The notes under the pieces were generated by a model, which searched no databases, was not told where the DNA came from, and saw only the letters and a program-made list of their open reading frames with translations. From contig JAQBNG010000070.1 in assembly GCA_028288675.1 (NCBI GenBank), positions 1-47,270 of the forward strand: a DNA stretch of 47,270 nucleotides. Reading direction: 5' to 3'. Below, in pieces: positions 9,047 through 17,577 of this stretch. The first letter of the stretch is position 1. Each line of letters begins with the position of its first letter. Both the position numbers and the translations under genes were made by a program. This DNA comes from Flavisolibacter sp. (lineage in GTDB: Bacteria > Bacteroidota > Bacteroidia > Chitinophagales > Chitinophagaceae).

Positions 9047-9907
9047 TCATCTATTCACACTACTATTAGTTTGTTTAGTGTCGGCATACCCGTTATCACT
9101 CCTAGTTTGCATCCACTGTAAAAACGCCGGCATCGCCTTACCCCAGGTGGGTATATCATGGCGCCCATCCTCATAGTTCACATAACAAATATCTTTCTGT
9201 TCTTCATACCCTTTTACAACAAGCTCCTTTATTAAATCCAGCGTATCATCGATTGAATCGATAATGCCGTTGTTGTTTCTGTCAGCCGTCTCATCTAAGG
9301 AACCGGTAGCGAAATAAAAACGCATACCGGCCACGTAATTCCCCTTCCGTATTTGCTGGTGTATAATGCGGTCGGTGGTATCGTTGTAGCCATCACCCAA
9401 TTCTTTTGTACGCCACCAAAGCGAGCCGGAAAATACACCCACTGTAGAGAATATGTCCGGGCAATTCCATGCCGTATCAATGGCTGATAAACCGCCTAAT
9501 GAAAATCCGGCAATGGCTTTTTGATTAAAGCCATTTAAGGCATATTCCGCATGAATAAAAGGAAGTAATTCTTTAACGATAAACTGCTGGTGGGCATCCG
9601 ATTTATGCCCCCTGCCTTCGTAATCCAGCACATTAGCCGTTCCGTATTCTTCCCTGCGATCCTTGTTACAATGTAGCCCTACGCAGAGTAGCGGTTGAAT
9701 TTGTCCGGAAGAAAGCAGACCGTTTAATAAAGGTGCAAACGGCATTTCGTCAAGACTTTGTCCATCATTAATTACCAATAAAGAAAGCGCTGATGGGTTC
9801 GGAATATCTTTAGGTAAAAAAAAATCAACAACTACGTACCGCTTTAAAAAAGAGGAGGCAACAGCTCTTTGTTCTACGATGATATTGGATAAGTTTTCAA
9901 GAAGCAT
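9047..9907 (-). CDS. Esterase, alpha/beta-hydrolase (enterochelin-esterase-like)
   Basis: A 286-residue hydrolase of the esterase D/enterochelin-esterase group (Pfam Esterase). The nucleophile elbow is GFSLGG with Ser136; LSLLVINDGQSLDE is the usual strand near the oxyanion site; the acid probably lies in the FYFATGSLDETADRNNNG segment and the His in DGRHDIPTW. The start at 9907 is chosen because a perfect -7 box sits at 9913-9920, downstream of the alternative ATG at 9961. The longer form would add a hydrophobic segment (YYFFITCASTLIFGV), so an anchored form cannot be ruled out. It is divergent from the ATP-grasp gene and may share its control region, which suggests it acts on the product of that gene set. 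Confidence 0.85.
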   Translation of the reverse strand: MLLENLSNIIVEQRAVASSFLKRYVVVDFFLPKDIPNPSALSLLVINDGQSLDEMPFAPLLNGLLSSGQIQPLLCVGLHCNKDRREEYGTANVLDYEGRGHKSDAHQQFIVKELLPFIHAEYALNGFNQKAIAGFSLGGLSAIDTAWNCPDIFSTVGVFSGSLWWRTKELGDGYNDTTDRIIHQQIRKGNYVAGMRFYFATGSLDETADRNNNGIIDSIDDTLDLIKELVVKGYEEQKDICYVNYEDGRHDIPTWGKAMPAFLQWMQTRSDNGYADTKQTNSSVNR

Positions 9908-9912
9908 AACGC

Positions 9913-9920
9913 CAAAAATA
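9913..9920 (-). promoter_or_regulatory. -7 element of the esterase promoter
   Basis: The minus strand reads TATTTTTG, an exact TAnnTTTG match, only five bases before the ATG at 9907. The transcript would have almost no leader. The -33 region is T-rich but lacks a clear TTTG. Confidence 0.45.
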
Positions 9921-10030
9921 AGGGTCGATGCACAGGTAATAAAAAAATAATACAGATTCAAAATATTTATTTTTCACTTCAGATTATGACGTACTTTTCT
10001 TCTATTGATTAGGATATAAAACCAACTTAC

Positions 10031-10984
10031 ATGAAAAAAATCGGAATCTTATTTGGCCAGGAGCGCAGTTTCCCTATGGCCTTTATTGAAAGAGTTAACA
10101 GTAAAGGAATCGATGGTATTACAGCAGAACCTGTACGCATAGATAAAGTGGCGCAAGGTGAACCCGCAGGCTATGCTGTAATTGTTGACCGTATATCTCA
10201 GGACGTTCCTTTTTACCGAGCCTTTTTAAAAAACGCCGCACTTACCGGAACAGCCGTTATCAATAACCCGTTTTGGTGGAGTGCCGATGATAAATTTTTC
10301 AATAATTGTTTAATGACCAAGGTTGATGTACCGGTTCCAAAAACGGTTATCCTTCCTTCTTATGATATGCCTACCGACACTAAAGCTGAATCGTTTGGCA
10401 ACCTCGCTTACCCTTTAGATTGGGAAGGCATTTTTAATTATGTGGGTTTCCCGGCTTACATGAAACCATACGCTGGTGGTGGGTGGAAGAATGTTTACAA
10501 GCTCCATGATGTAGCTGAGTTTTATGAGAAACATTCAGAAACAAATCAACTGGTGATGTTGCTTCAGGAAGAAATTGTATTTGAGGAATATTACCGTTGT
10601 TATTGCATTGGCGGCAAGCATGTACGCATTATGCCTTATGAGCCACGCAACCCGCATCACCTGCGCTATTCTGCTGAATTTTCTCCATCGCCTGAACGCC
10701 ACAAACAAATGGAAGATATTGTTCTTCGCATCAACAAATATTTAGGCTACGATTTTAATACTGTGGAATTGGCCATGCGTGGTGATGTGCCTTATGCAAT
10801 TGACTTTGGCAATCCGGCCCCCGATGCAGAACGTGCCGGAGTTGGTGAAGAAAACTTCGAGTGGGTAGTTGAAACCGCTGCTAATTATGCTATTGAAAGA
10901 GCACTTGCACAAAAGGATGATATAGACAATTTAACCTGGGGCGAGTACGTGATAACCGGTGCTGCAAAACAAGCGATGGTTTAA
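10031..10984 (+). CDS. ATP-grasp carboxylate-amine/thiol ligase
   Basis: A 317-residue soluble ATP-grasp enzyme expected to activate a carboxylate as acyl-phosphate and join it to an amine. Visible elements: an N-terminal Rossmann-like domain (MKKIGILFGQERSFP), nucleotide-binding lysines near K97 and K145, a glycine loop GGGW at 149-152, the adenine-side strand LLQEEIVFEE at 178-186, and the metal-binding end VELAMRGDVPYAIDFGN with D258 and N261. It is not the housekeeping D-Ala-D-Ala ligase, glutathione synthetase or RimK. It is followed by a decayed Uma2 gene and then a GCS2-type ligase, and is divergent from an esterase. Published surveys of amidoligase neighbourhoods include such combinations; the substrate here is unknown. 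Confidence 0.85.
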   Translation: MKKIGILFGQERSFPMAFIERVNSKGIDGITAEPVRIDKVAQGEPAGYAVIVDRISQDVPFYRAFLKNAALTGTAVINNPFWWSADDKFFNNCLMTKVDVPVPKTVILPSYDMPTDTKAESFGNLAYPLDWEGIFNYVGFPAYMKPYAGGGWKNVYKLHDVAEFYEKHSETNQLVMLLQEEIVFEEYYRCYCIGGKHVRIMPYEPRNPHHLRYSAEFSPSPERHKQMEDIVLRINKYLGYDFNTVELAMRGDVPYAIDFGNPAPDAERAGVGEENFEWVVETAANYAIERALAQKDDIDNLTWGEYVITGAAKQAMV

Positions 10985-10992
10985 ATTAATTT

Positions 10993-11340
10993 ATGTTCAC
11001 TTTCTATAATTCTTCCGACGATACATATCAATTAGCAGAAGAACCCGATCCTTCACTAACGTACACATATGCAGACTACCTGCAATGGAAATTTGAGGAA
11101 CGTGTAGAATTGATTAAAGGGCAAATATTTAAGATGGCTGCCGCACCCAACACAAAACACCAAATTGTAGGGGCAATCTTTTTGTTTTGTTTAAAACCCT
11201 TTTAAAGGCCCAACGCAGGTTTTTATTGCACCTTTAGTACTAAAGCCTGGTAACAAAAAATCATCCCACAGAGCAAGCAGGGAAAGAAATACGATTGACA
11301 AACCGAAAGAACCAGAAACAAGAAATTCTAATTTAGAAAT
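10993..11340 (+). pseudogene. Frameshifted remnant of a Uma2-family (DUF820) endonuclease
   Basis: The first 60 or so codons read as the N-terminus of a Uma2-family protein: YTYADYLQWKFEERVELIKG, then KMAAAPNTKHQ. The frame then stops at 11203-11205. The next part of the family, resembling QVFIAPLVLKPGNKK, continues in another frame just downstream of the stop. The rest of the domain, including the catalytic PD-(D/E)xK residues, is missing before the GCS2 gene begins at 11347. The gene is therefore both frameshifted and truncated. It sits only 8 bases after the ATP-grasp stop, in what would otherwise be a two-gene operon, and looks like an old insertion. Confidence 0.75.
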
Positions 11341-11346
11341 TACTTT

Positions 11347-12462
11347 ATGGCAAATATCAATTTTAAATCCTTTACCCTTGGCGTAGAAGAAGAATATATG
11401 GTAATGGACCCTGTAACAAAAGAGCTCAAAAGCCACGAGCAAAAGATTGTGCAGGAAGGGCAAAAGATGATAAAGGATAAAGTAAAAGCCGAGATGCACC
11501 AGGCAGTGGTAGAAGTAGGCACAGATATTTGCGCAGATATTGAAGAAGCCTATAAAGATGTTTCTATTCTGCGCAAAACTATCTCTGATATTGCCGGCGG
11601 CCTTGGGTTTGCGATGGGCGCAGCAGGCACGCATCCCTTCAGTCATTGGGAGAGCCAGCTAATCACCGACCATGTTCGCTATAACGAAATTGTAAATGAA
11701 TTGCAGGAAGCTGCCCGCAGCAATTTAATTTTTGGCCTTCATGTGCATGTTGGTATGGAGACCCGTGAGATGGCTAATCATATTGCTAATAGTACCCGCT
11801 ATTTTCTACCACACGTCTATGCATTAAGTACCAACTCTCCTTTTTGGGAAGGTCGTAAAACCGGTTACAAATCGTTCCGCACAAAAGTGTTTGATAAGTT
11901 TCCGCGTACTGGCATACCCGAAGCTTTTGAAAGCATAGAAGCTTACGACAATTATATTAAGTTGTTGATGAAAACTAACTGCATTGACAACGCTAAAAAA
12001 ATATGGTGGGACCTGAGAGTGCACCCATTTTTTAATACAGTTGAATTTCGCATTTGCGATGTGCCGATGACAGTCGACGAGACTATCGCCATTGCTGCAT
12101 TGTTCCAGGCTATTTGTGCAAAAATTTATAAACTGAAACTGCAAAACTTAAATTTTATTCAATATCCACGTACACTGATCAACGAAAATAAATGGAGGGC
12201 AGGCCGTTATGGTATTGATGGCTACCTGATTGATTTTGGCAAAGAAGAAGAAATTAATACGAGGGTACTTATTTATGAACTGTTAGACTTTGTAGATGAT
12301 GTTGTTGACCAGTTAGGATCGAGGCACCGGATAAGTTATGTGCATAAAATGCTGGAGCGGGGTACCGGTGCCGACAGGCAGTTAGCAGTGTACGAACAGA
12401 CGAATGATCTATCTACAGTTGCGGAGTATATTCATTCGCAATTTCTTCATATTAATCCATAG
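11347..12462 (+). CDS. Carboxylate-amine ligase, GCS2/YbdK type
   Basis: A 371-residue member of the glutamate-cysteine ligase 2 family. The ATP and metal-binding strands are clear: GVEEEY at 12-17, THPF at 95-98, HVHVG at 132-136, WWDLRVHPFFNTVEFRICD at 220-238, and ENKWRAGRYG at 280-289. The length is normal. Family members form a gamma-glutamyl or similar amide bond with ATP, but most bacterial copies outside glutathione producers have no proven substrate, so I do not call it glutathione synthesis. It follows the ATP-grasp gene with only the Uma2 remnant between, and ends at a strong terminator. With the glutamine amidotransferase at 18710 it suggests a pathway making one or more amide-linked small molecules. 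Confidence 0.9.
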   Translation: MANINFKSFTLGVEEEYMVMDPVTKELKSHEQKIVQEGQKMIKDKVKAEMHQAVVEVGTDICADIEEAYKDVSILRKTISDIAGGLGFAMGAAGTHPFSHWESQLITDHVRYNEIVNELQEAARSNLIFGLHVHVGMETREMANHIANSTRYFLPHVYALSTNSPFWEGRKTGYKSFRTKVFDKFPRTGIPEAFESIEAYDNYIKLLMKTNCIDNAKKIWWDLRVHPFFNTVEFRICDVPMTVDETIAIAALFQAICAKIYKLKLQNLNFIQYPRTLINENKWRAGRYGIDGYLIDFGKEEEINTRVLIYELLDFVDDVVDQLGSRHRISYVHKMLERGTGADRQLAVYEQTNDLSTVAEYIHSQFLHINP

Positions 12463-12481
12463 ACTTGCTTTTCAAATTTAT

Positions 12482-12518
12482 AAAGTAAAAGCTGCATGTA
12501 AAGTGCAGCTTTTACTTT
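12482..12518. terminator. Bidirectional terminator after the GCS2 ligase
   Basis: A 15-bp perfect stem (AAAGTAAAAGCTGCA at 12482-12496, complement at 12504-12518) with a 7-base loop, between convergent genes. A/T tracts lie inside the stem rather than in a long separate U-run. Confidence 0.8.
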
Positions 12519-12563
12519 TAATAAACATAATACGATAAGGCTAAACATTGATGCATCAATCTA

Positions 12564-13595
12564 TCACTTTCCGTCCACTTCTTTTATCCATTTTATCACA
12601 CCATTCATAAATACCTGCTGGTCATCCCACATAGATAAGTGGCTGCCGTTAGGACAATATAAATAGCTGCCATTCTTAACCATTTTGCTTTGCTCTTCCA
12701 TTGCCTTCGGGTCCATTGTATCATGCTTCGCTCCTATCATTAATGTTGGCACTGCAATCTCGCCTAAACGAGCTTTTATATCCCATGCCGCAAGCCGGCC
12801 ACTGATGCCAAATTCCGAAGGGCCTTGCATCATAGTGTAGATAACATTATTCGCATGTTTAAAAGAGCGGTTCACAGGGTCTGGAAATTCAGGTAACCGG
12901 CATAAATGCTCTGCATAAAAATTAGGCATCAGTAATTCCATATACCGGGGATTACCAAAATCTTTTGCCGCTTCAATCGCTCTGATTTCCGCCAATACTT
13001 TAGGGTTCATTTGGGGCGCCAAAACTTCCTCGGCATATTTACCATATTCCGGTGCGCTTGCTACCATGTTAGCTACTATGAGCCCTTTCATATTGTTTTG
13101 ATATTTTAATGCATATTCCATGGCTAAAATTCCTCCCCATGAATTGCCCAGCAAATAGAAGTTGCTTTTGTCTGCGCCAATGGCTTGCCGTACCTGCTCT
13201 ACTTCATCCACAAACCGCGGTATAGTCCAAAGGCTGCTGTCAGTAGGTTGATCGGAGTAATAAGAACCTAATTGGTCGTACTCATAAAATTCAAATCCTT
13301 CTTTTGGAAAGAAGCTTTCAAAACATTCCATATACTCATGCGTCATTGCAGGGCCACCATGAAGCAATAAAATTTTTATGCGGGGATTGTTGCCAAAGCG
13401 TTTGGTCCAAACTTTAAAATTGCCAACCGGGGTTTTAATGGGAATAAGTTTGATGCCGGCTGTCTGTATGCCGGTATCCTGGTAATTAAAATACTCCTTT
13501 ACCGTAGCAGTCTTATTGCTGTTTGAACCAGTATCTACATTCACTTTACAGGAAATAGCAAGAACAATAGCTGACAGCAGAAAAAGTATTCTCAT
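12564..13595 (-). CDS. Lipoprotein alpha/beta-hydrolase, proline iminopeptidase-like
   Basis: A 343-residue exported hydrolase. The start at 13595 gives a lipoprotein signal (MRILFLLSAIVLAISC) with the lipidated Cys at 16; the longer frame to 13616 only adds seven residues before it. The enzyme domain has the S33 peptidase landmarks: HGGP at 79-82 (oxyanion hole), nucleophile elbow GNSWGG with Ser152, acid D292 (GAKHDTMDP) and H319 (NGSHLSMWDD). Relatives release N-terminal proline or hydrolyse small amides and peptides; here it would act in the periplasm or at the cell surface. It converges on the GCS2 ligase and is divergent from an exported amidase, so exported amide hydrolysis is a local theme. 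Confidence 0.88.
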   Translation of the reverse strand: MRILFLLSAIVLAISCKVNVDTGSNSNKTATVKEYFNYQDTGIQTAGIKLIPIKTPVGNFKVWTKRFGNNPRIKILLLHGGPAMTHEYMECFESFFPKEGFEFYEYDQLGSYYSDQPTDSSLWTIPRFVDEVEQVRQAIGADKSNFYLLGNSWGGILAMEYALKYQNNMKGLIVANMVASAPEYGKYAEEVLAPQMNPKVLAEIRAIEAAKDFGNPRYMELLMPNFYAEHLCRLPEFPDPVNRSFKHANNVIYTMMQGPSEFGISGRLAAWDIKARLGEIAVPTLMIGAKHDTMDPKAMEEQSKMVKNGSYLYCPNGSHLSMWDDQQVFMNGVIKWIKEVDGK

Positions 13596-13660
13596 AACAG
13601 TTGTATTTAGCAGCAAAAGTTAGTTGCTTTTTATTTTACTTTGAATGACTATCTATAATT

Positions 13661-15310
13661 ATGAAAAAAAAATTTATCGTCTTTTTGCTATTTGTGAACA
13701 CGGCTGCATTGGCTCAAAGCCATTCCGACTCTCTTCGCTTTCTCCAGCAAACGGCTACCTTATTCGATCTGAATTTTACGGAAGCCGAAGCAGATTCTTT
13801 ACAAGGAAATATCTTGCTTTACAAAAGCATTTATAGCCGGATGCATAAGGAACTTCCGAAGAATGATCTTGCATTTCCTTTTGCATTTAACCCGGCGCCT
13901 TATGGCTATGTTGTTCCAACCAAGCAGGCAAAAATTGTATGGGATATTCCAGTTTCTACAGCCCTGCCTGCCAATAGAAATGAGTTGGCCTTTTACTCTA
14001 TCATGCAACTTGCATCGCTTGTAAAAAACAAGAAGATTTCTTCTGTTGATCTAACAAGATTTTTTATTGACCGTTTGAAAAAGTGGGGAGATACCTTACA
14101 ATCTGTTATTACACTAACAGAAGACCTTGCCATGCAACAAGCCCGGGATGCGGATGCAGAAATTAAGAAGGGAAGGTATCGTGGACCGCTTCATGGTATT
14201 CCTTATGGACTGAAAGATTTGTTTGCGGTAAAAGGTTATAAAACAACCTGGGGCACTACGCCGTATAAAGACCAGGTGATTGACGAAGACTCTTATGTTT
14301 ATACGCAATTAAAGAATGCCGGTGCTGTGTTATGCGCCAAGCTTTCATTAGGTGCCTTAGCCTATAACAATAAGTGGTTTGGCGGCGAAACAAAGAACCC
14401 ATGGAACCTTCAACTTGGTTCAAGTGGATCTTCAGCAGGTTCTGCATCATCAGTAACTGCAGGGCTATTGCCATTCACTATTGGAACAGAAACTTTAGGT
14501 TCTATTATTTCTCCTTCTACCCGTTGCGGTGCAACAGGTTTGCGGCCAACGTTTGGAACCGTGAGTAGAAGCGGTGGAATGGTTTTATGCTGGAGTTTAG
14601 ATAAGGCCGGCCCCATATGCAGAAGCGCAGAAGATGATGCCATTGTTTATTCTTATATCAAAGGCACTGATGGAAAAGATGCAGGGTCTGTTGATCATGC
14701 CTTTAATTACAATGCAAAACGTGATGTAAAAAAGCTACGGTTTGCTTACGCTGAAAATTATTTTAAGCGCCTGCCAAAAGACGCAATGGAATGGGGTGTA
14801 CTGGAAACATTTAAAAAGATGGGAGTGAATGTGCAGCCGGTAATTTTTCCAGATTCAGCAGTGTACCCATTTAATATGGTAAGCATTATCTTGAATGCAG
14901 AATCTGCGGCGGCTTTTGATGAACTAACCCGAACAGACAGAGACTCTTTAATAGAAAGGCAGGATAAAGATTTCTGGCCAAACTCATTTCGTGCAGCACG
15001 GTATATTCCGGCTGTTGAATACATCAATGCCAATCGCTATCGTTCAAGGTTAAGCAAACAGGTACAGGAGTTTATGAAGAACTACGATGTAGTTATTGTT
15101 CCAACATTTGCAGGCAGCCAGTTATCAATAACCAACCTTACAGGCAACCCTGCTGTTTGTATGCCTATGGGTTTTAACCAGCGTGGCCTGCCACAAAGCA
15201 TTACGTTTATTGGCAACTTGTATGATGAGGCTTCGATACTGGAGGCTGCAAAAGCTTACCAGGATAAAACAGAGCATAATAAAAAGCATCCTGAAAAATT
15301 CTTGAAGTAA
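13661..15310 (+). CDS. Exported amidase, amidase-signature family
   Basis: A 549-residue enzyme with a signal peptide (MKKKFIVFLLFVNTAALAQS) and a helical N-terminal extension to about residue 100. The Ser-cisSer-Lys machinery is complete: K185 in YGLKDLF, cis-Ser S255 in GSSGSSAGS and nucleophile S281 in GTETLGSI. It should hydrolyse a small amide or N-acyl amine in the periplasm. Its length and export signal fit exported amidases rather than GatA, and no gatB or gatC is nearby. TTACTTTG at 13636-13643 is a near-consensus -7 element 17 bases before the ATG. Confidence 0.93.
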   Translation: MKKKFIVFLLFVNTAALAQSHSDSLRFLQQTATLFDLNFTEAEADSLQGNILLYKSIYSRMHKELPKNDLAFPFAFNPAPYGYVVPTKQAKIVWDIPVSTALPANRNELAFYSIMQLASLVKNKKISSVDLTRFFIDRLKKWGDTLQSVITLTEDLAMQQARDADAEIKKGRYRGPLHGIPYGLKDLFAVKGYKTTWGTTPYKDQVIDEDSYVYTQLKNAGAVLCAKLSLGALAYNNKWFGGETKNPWNLQLGSSGSSAGSASSVTAGLLPFTIGTETLGSIISPSTRCGATGLRPTFGTVSRSGGMVLCWSLDKAGPICRSAEDDAIVYSYIKGTDGKDAGSVDHAFNYNAKRDVKKLRFAYAENYFKRLPKDAMEWGVLETFKKMGVNVQPVIFPDSAVYPFNMVSIILNAESAAAFDELTRTDRDSLIERQDKDFWPNSFRAARYIPAVEYINANRYRSRLSKQVQEFMKNYDVVIVPTFAGSQLSITNLTGNPAVCMPMGFNQRGLPQSITFIGNLYDEASILEAAKAYQDKTEHNKKHPEKFLK

Positions 15311-15349
15311 AACCAATGGCAGTGAATAGGCACATTCACTTTAGTGAGG

Positions 15350-15905
15350 GTTGCTTCCCCTTTAAAAGGGGGCTGAAAGATGCACCTGCTTTCATAAAAA
15401 CTGTCAGGGGATTTGCACATGAAAAGTTATTTACCATACAATAAGACACTTAAGCAATTCTCCCATGATTTACGAAATCACTCTACATTGGGTGAGATAC
15501 TACTTTGGCAAAAGCTGCGAGCAAGAAGCATGATGGGCTATCAATTTGATCGTCAGAAGCCGCTTGAAAATTTTATAGTTGACTTTTATTGCCAGGCTTT
15601 AAAACTGGTGATTGAAATTGATGGTGGCTATCATAACAATAAAGAAGTGCATGAAAATGATTTGTTGCGAGAAGCAGAGTTGAAGAATTGGAGATTGAAC
15701 TTTTTAAGGTTTGGAGAGATGGAAGTAAGAACTCAAATACAGAATGTTCTTCTATCTATTGAGGCTTATGTTCATGTCTTTGAAAGTACGCATCCTGATT
15801 GCCTTGCACATAAGGTGAGGAAGGTGAAACCTATGGAGGCGAATCCCCCAACAACCTTTCCGAAAGAATAAAATACTTTGCCCCCTCTAAAAAGGAGGAG
15901 GCAAC
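15350..15905. mobile_element. DUF559 gene cassette bounded by inverted repeats
   Basis: The DUF559 gene is flanked by imperfect inverted repeats. The left end at 15350-15373 begins GTTGCTTCCCC and ends AGGGGGC; the right end at 15880-15905 begins GCCCCCT and ends GGAGGCAAC. Each end also contains a shorter internal palindrome, for example CCCCTTTAAAAGGGG on the left. A further small palindrome (AGTGAAT/ATTCACT, 15321-15340) lies just outside the left end. No transposase is present. The layout resembles a non-autonomous element in which the nuclease gene is the cargo or the enzyme; this is inference. Confidence 0.55.
15419..15871 (+). CDS. DUF559 (Vsr-like) endonuclease-domain protein
   Basis: A 150-residue protein of the DUF559 family, related in fold to very-short-patch-repair endonucleases. 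The family core is complete: NHSTLGEILLWQKLRARSM, GYQFDRQKPLENFIVDFYC (the catalytic Asp is in VDFYC) and LVIEIDGGYH (the acidic and His residues of the PD-(D/E)xK-like site). The last 40 residues (after SIEAYVH) are of low conservation type and are encoded next to the right inverted repeat. The ATG at 15419 is preferred to a TTG two codons upstream. Members are common in Bacteroidota as isolated genes between repeats; their DNA target and role are not established. Confidence 0.85.
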   Translation: MKSYLPYNKTLKQFSHDLRNHSTLGEILLWQKLRARSMMGYQFDRQKPLENFIVDFYCQALKLVIEIDGGYHNNKEVHENDLLREAELKNWRLNFLRFGEMEVRTQIQNVLLSIEAYVHVFESTHPDCLAHKVRKVKPMEANPPTTFPKE

Positions 15906-15927
15906 CAGTCTTATACACAACCATTTT

Positions 15928-17574
15928 ATGAAACAATTCTTATTACTTATTTCTACTCTTCTTTCTTCGATTGTTTTGTTTTCACAAAAGAAACAAGCTG
16001 ACCTTATTTTATTTAATGCAAAAGTTTATACGGTTGATGCGAAGTTTTCTACGGCTTCAGCGATGGTGATTAAAGATGGGAAAATTGCGGCAACGGGTAA
16101 TAGCAAAAGTTTATTAGCCCAGTATGATGCAAACGAGAAAATAGATGCAAAAGGCAAGTTTATTTACCCTGGATTTAATGATGCACATGCTCATTTCTTA
16201 GGGTATGGCTTAGGACTACAAACCGCAGATTTGGTTGGCACCGAAAGTTGGGAAGAGATTCTTACAAAGCTGACAGAGTTCAGCAAACTAAAAAATATAG
16301 AAGCAAACAGTTGGATCGTTGGACGTGGCTGGGACCAGAATGATTGGCAAACGAAAGAGTTTCCTACAAAAGAAAAATTAGATGTTCTGTTTCCAAATAA
16401 TCCTGTTTTTTTAACCCGTGTTGACGGCCATGCAGCTATAACAAACCAAAGAGCTTTAGACCTTGCCGGCGTTACTATCAACACTAAACAAACCGGTGGA
16501 CAAGTAGAACTAAAAGACGGAAAGCTGACCGGTATATTGGTAGATAATGCAGTGGATCTGGTTTCTGCAAAAATCCCATCGCCTTCTGCCGACCAGTTAA
16601 TTTCTGCATTAAAAGATGCGCAGGAAAACTGTTTTGCAACCGGTCTTACCAGTGTAGCAGATTGTGGTGTGGATTATATGACCGTCAAACTAATGCAACT
16701 CCTGCAACAGAAGGGCGATCTCAAAATGCGCATCTACGCTATGCTTAGCGATGACCCGAAAAACTTTAATTGGGCAAAACGAAATGGTAAGATCAAAACG
16801 CCATCGCTTAATGTTTCATCCTTTAAGGTATATGCAGACGGTGCACTTGGTTCACGTGGTGCCTGCCTGCTTCAACCTTATACAGACAAACCGGAATGGA
16901 GCGGCTTTTTATTAAGTAGTCAATCACATTTTGATTCTGTGGCAAAAGTTATTTACAACATGGGTTGGCAAATGAATACACATGCTATTGGCGACTCAGG
17001 TAACAGGGCTATCCTAAACATTTACGGTAAATATTTAAAAGGTAAAAATGACCGTCGCTGGAGAATAGAACATGCGCAGGTTGTTAATAAGGCTGACTTT
17101 AAATTATTCGGTAAATACAATATTGTTCCGTCGGTGCAACCAACACATGCAACCTCCGATATGTATTGGGCAGAGAAAAGGTTAGGTGCCGAAAGAGTGA
17201 AAGGTGCTTATGCTTTTAAAGACCTATTAAAACAAAATAGTTGGATACCATTGGGAACCGATTTTCCAGTAGAAGACATCTCTCCTTTTAAAACTTTTTA
17301 TGCAGGGGTATTCCGTATAGATGCCAAAGGTTTCCCTGATGGAGGCTACCAAATGGCAAATGCTTTAAGCCGGCAAGAAGCTATCAGGGGCATGACCATT
17401 TGGGCCGCAAAAGCCACTTTTGAGGAAAGCGAAAAAGGTAGTTTGGAAAAAGGCAAGTACGCTGATTTTATTATCCTTGATAAAGACCTGATGGCTATTG
17501 ATGCAAAAGATGTCCTAACTACATCCGTACTGGCAACGTATATTGGTGGTGAAAAAGTTTACTCTAAAAAATAG
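15928..17574 (+). CDS. Exported amidohydrolase family 3 (YtcJ-like) metal-dependent hydrolase
   Basis: A 548-residue protein with a signal peptide (MKQFLLLISTLLSSIVLFSQ) and a complete amidohydrolase-3 architecture. A small beta sandwich formed by both termini includes ADLILFNAKVYTVDA at the start and GKYADFIILDKD near the end. The metal-binding HxH is H87/H89 (FNDAHAHF), and further His/Asp ligands lie in MNTHAIGDSG, WRIEHAQV and LGTDFPVED. It probably cleaves an N-acyl or cyclic amide in the periplasm; the exact substrate is unknown. The SGNH hydrolase follows after three bases, so these two form an operon. Confidence 0.9.
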   Translation: MKQFLLLISTLLSSIVLFSQKKQADLILFNAKVYTVDAKFSTASAMVIKDGKIAATGNSKSLLAQYDANEKIDAKGKFIYPGFNDAHAHFLGYGLGLQTADLVGTESWEEILTKLTEFSKLKNIEANSWIVGRGWDQNDWQTKEFPTKEKLDVLFPNNPVFLTRVDGHAAITNQRALDLAGVTINTKQTGGQVELKDGKLTGILVDNAVDLVSAKIPSPSADQLISALKDAQENCFATGLTSVADCGVDYMTVKLMQLLQQKGDLKMRIYAMLSDDPKNFNWAKRNGKIKTPSLNVSSFKVYADGALGSRGACLLQPYTDKPEWSGFLLSSQSHFDSVAKVIYNMGWQMNTHAIGDSGNRAILNIYGKYLKGKNDRRWRIEHAQVVNKADFKLFGKYNIVPSVQPTHATSDMYWAEKRLGAERVKGAYAFKDLLKQNSWIPLGTDFPVEDISPFKTFYAGVFRIDAKGFPDGGYQMANALSRQEAIRGMTIWAAKATFEESEKGSLEKGKYADFIILDKDLMAIDAKDVLTTSVLATYIGGEKVYSKK

Positions 17575-17577
17575 TTC

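Noticed and set aside
11191-11646. 151-codon minus-strand frame overlapping the GCS2 start
   Set aside because: Antisense to the conserved N-terminus of the GCS2 ligase and to the Uma2 remnant; no family features.
11347-12462. Glutathione biosynthesis as the role of the GCS2 gene
   Set aside because: No glutathione synthetase is adjacent, the ATP-grasp partner is not GshB-like by its motifs, and most GCS2-family members are not proven glutamate-cysteine ligases.
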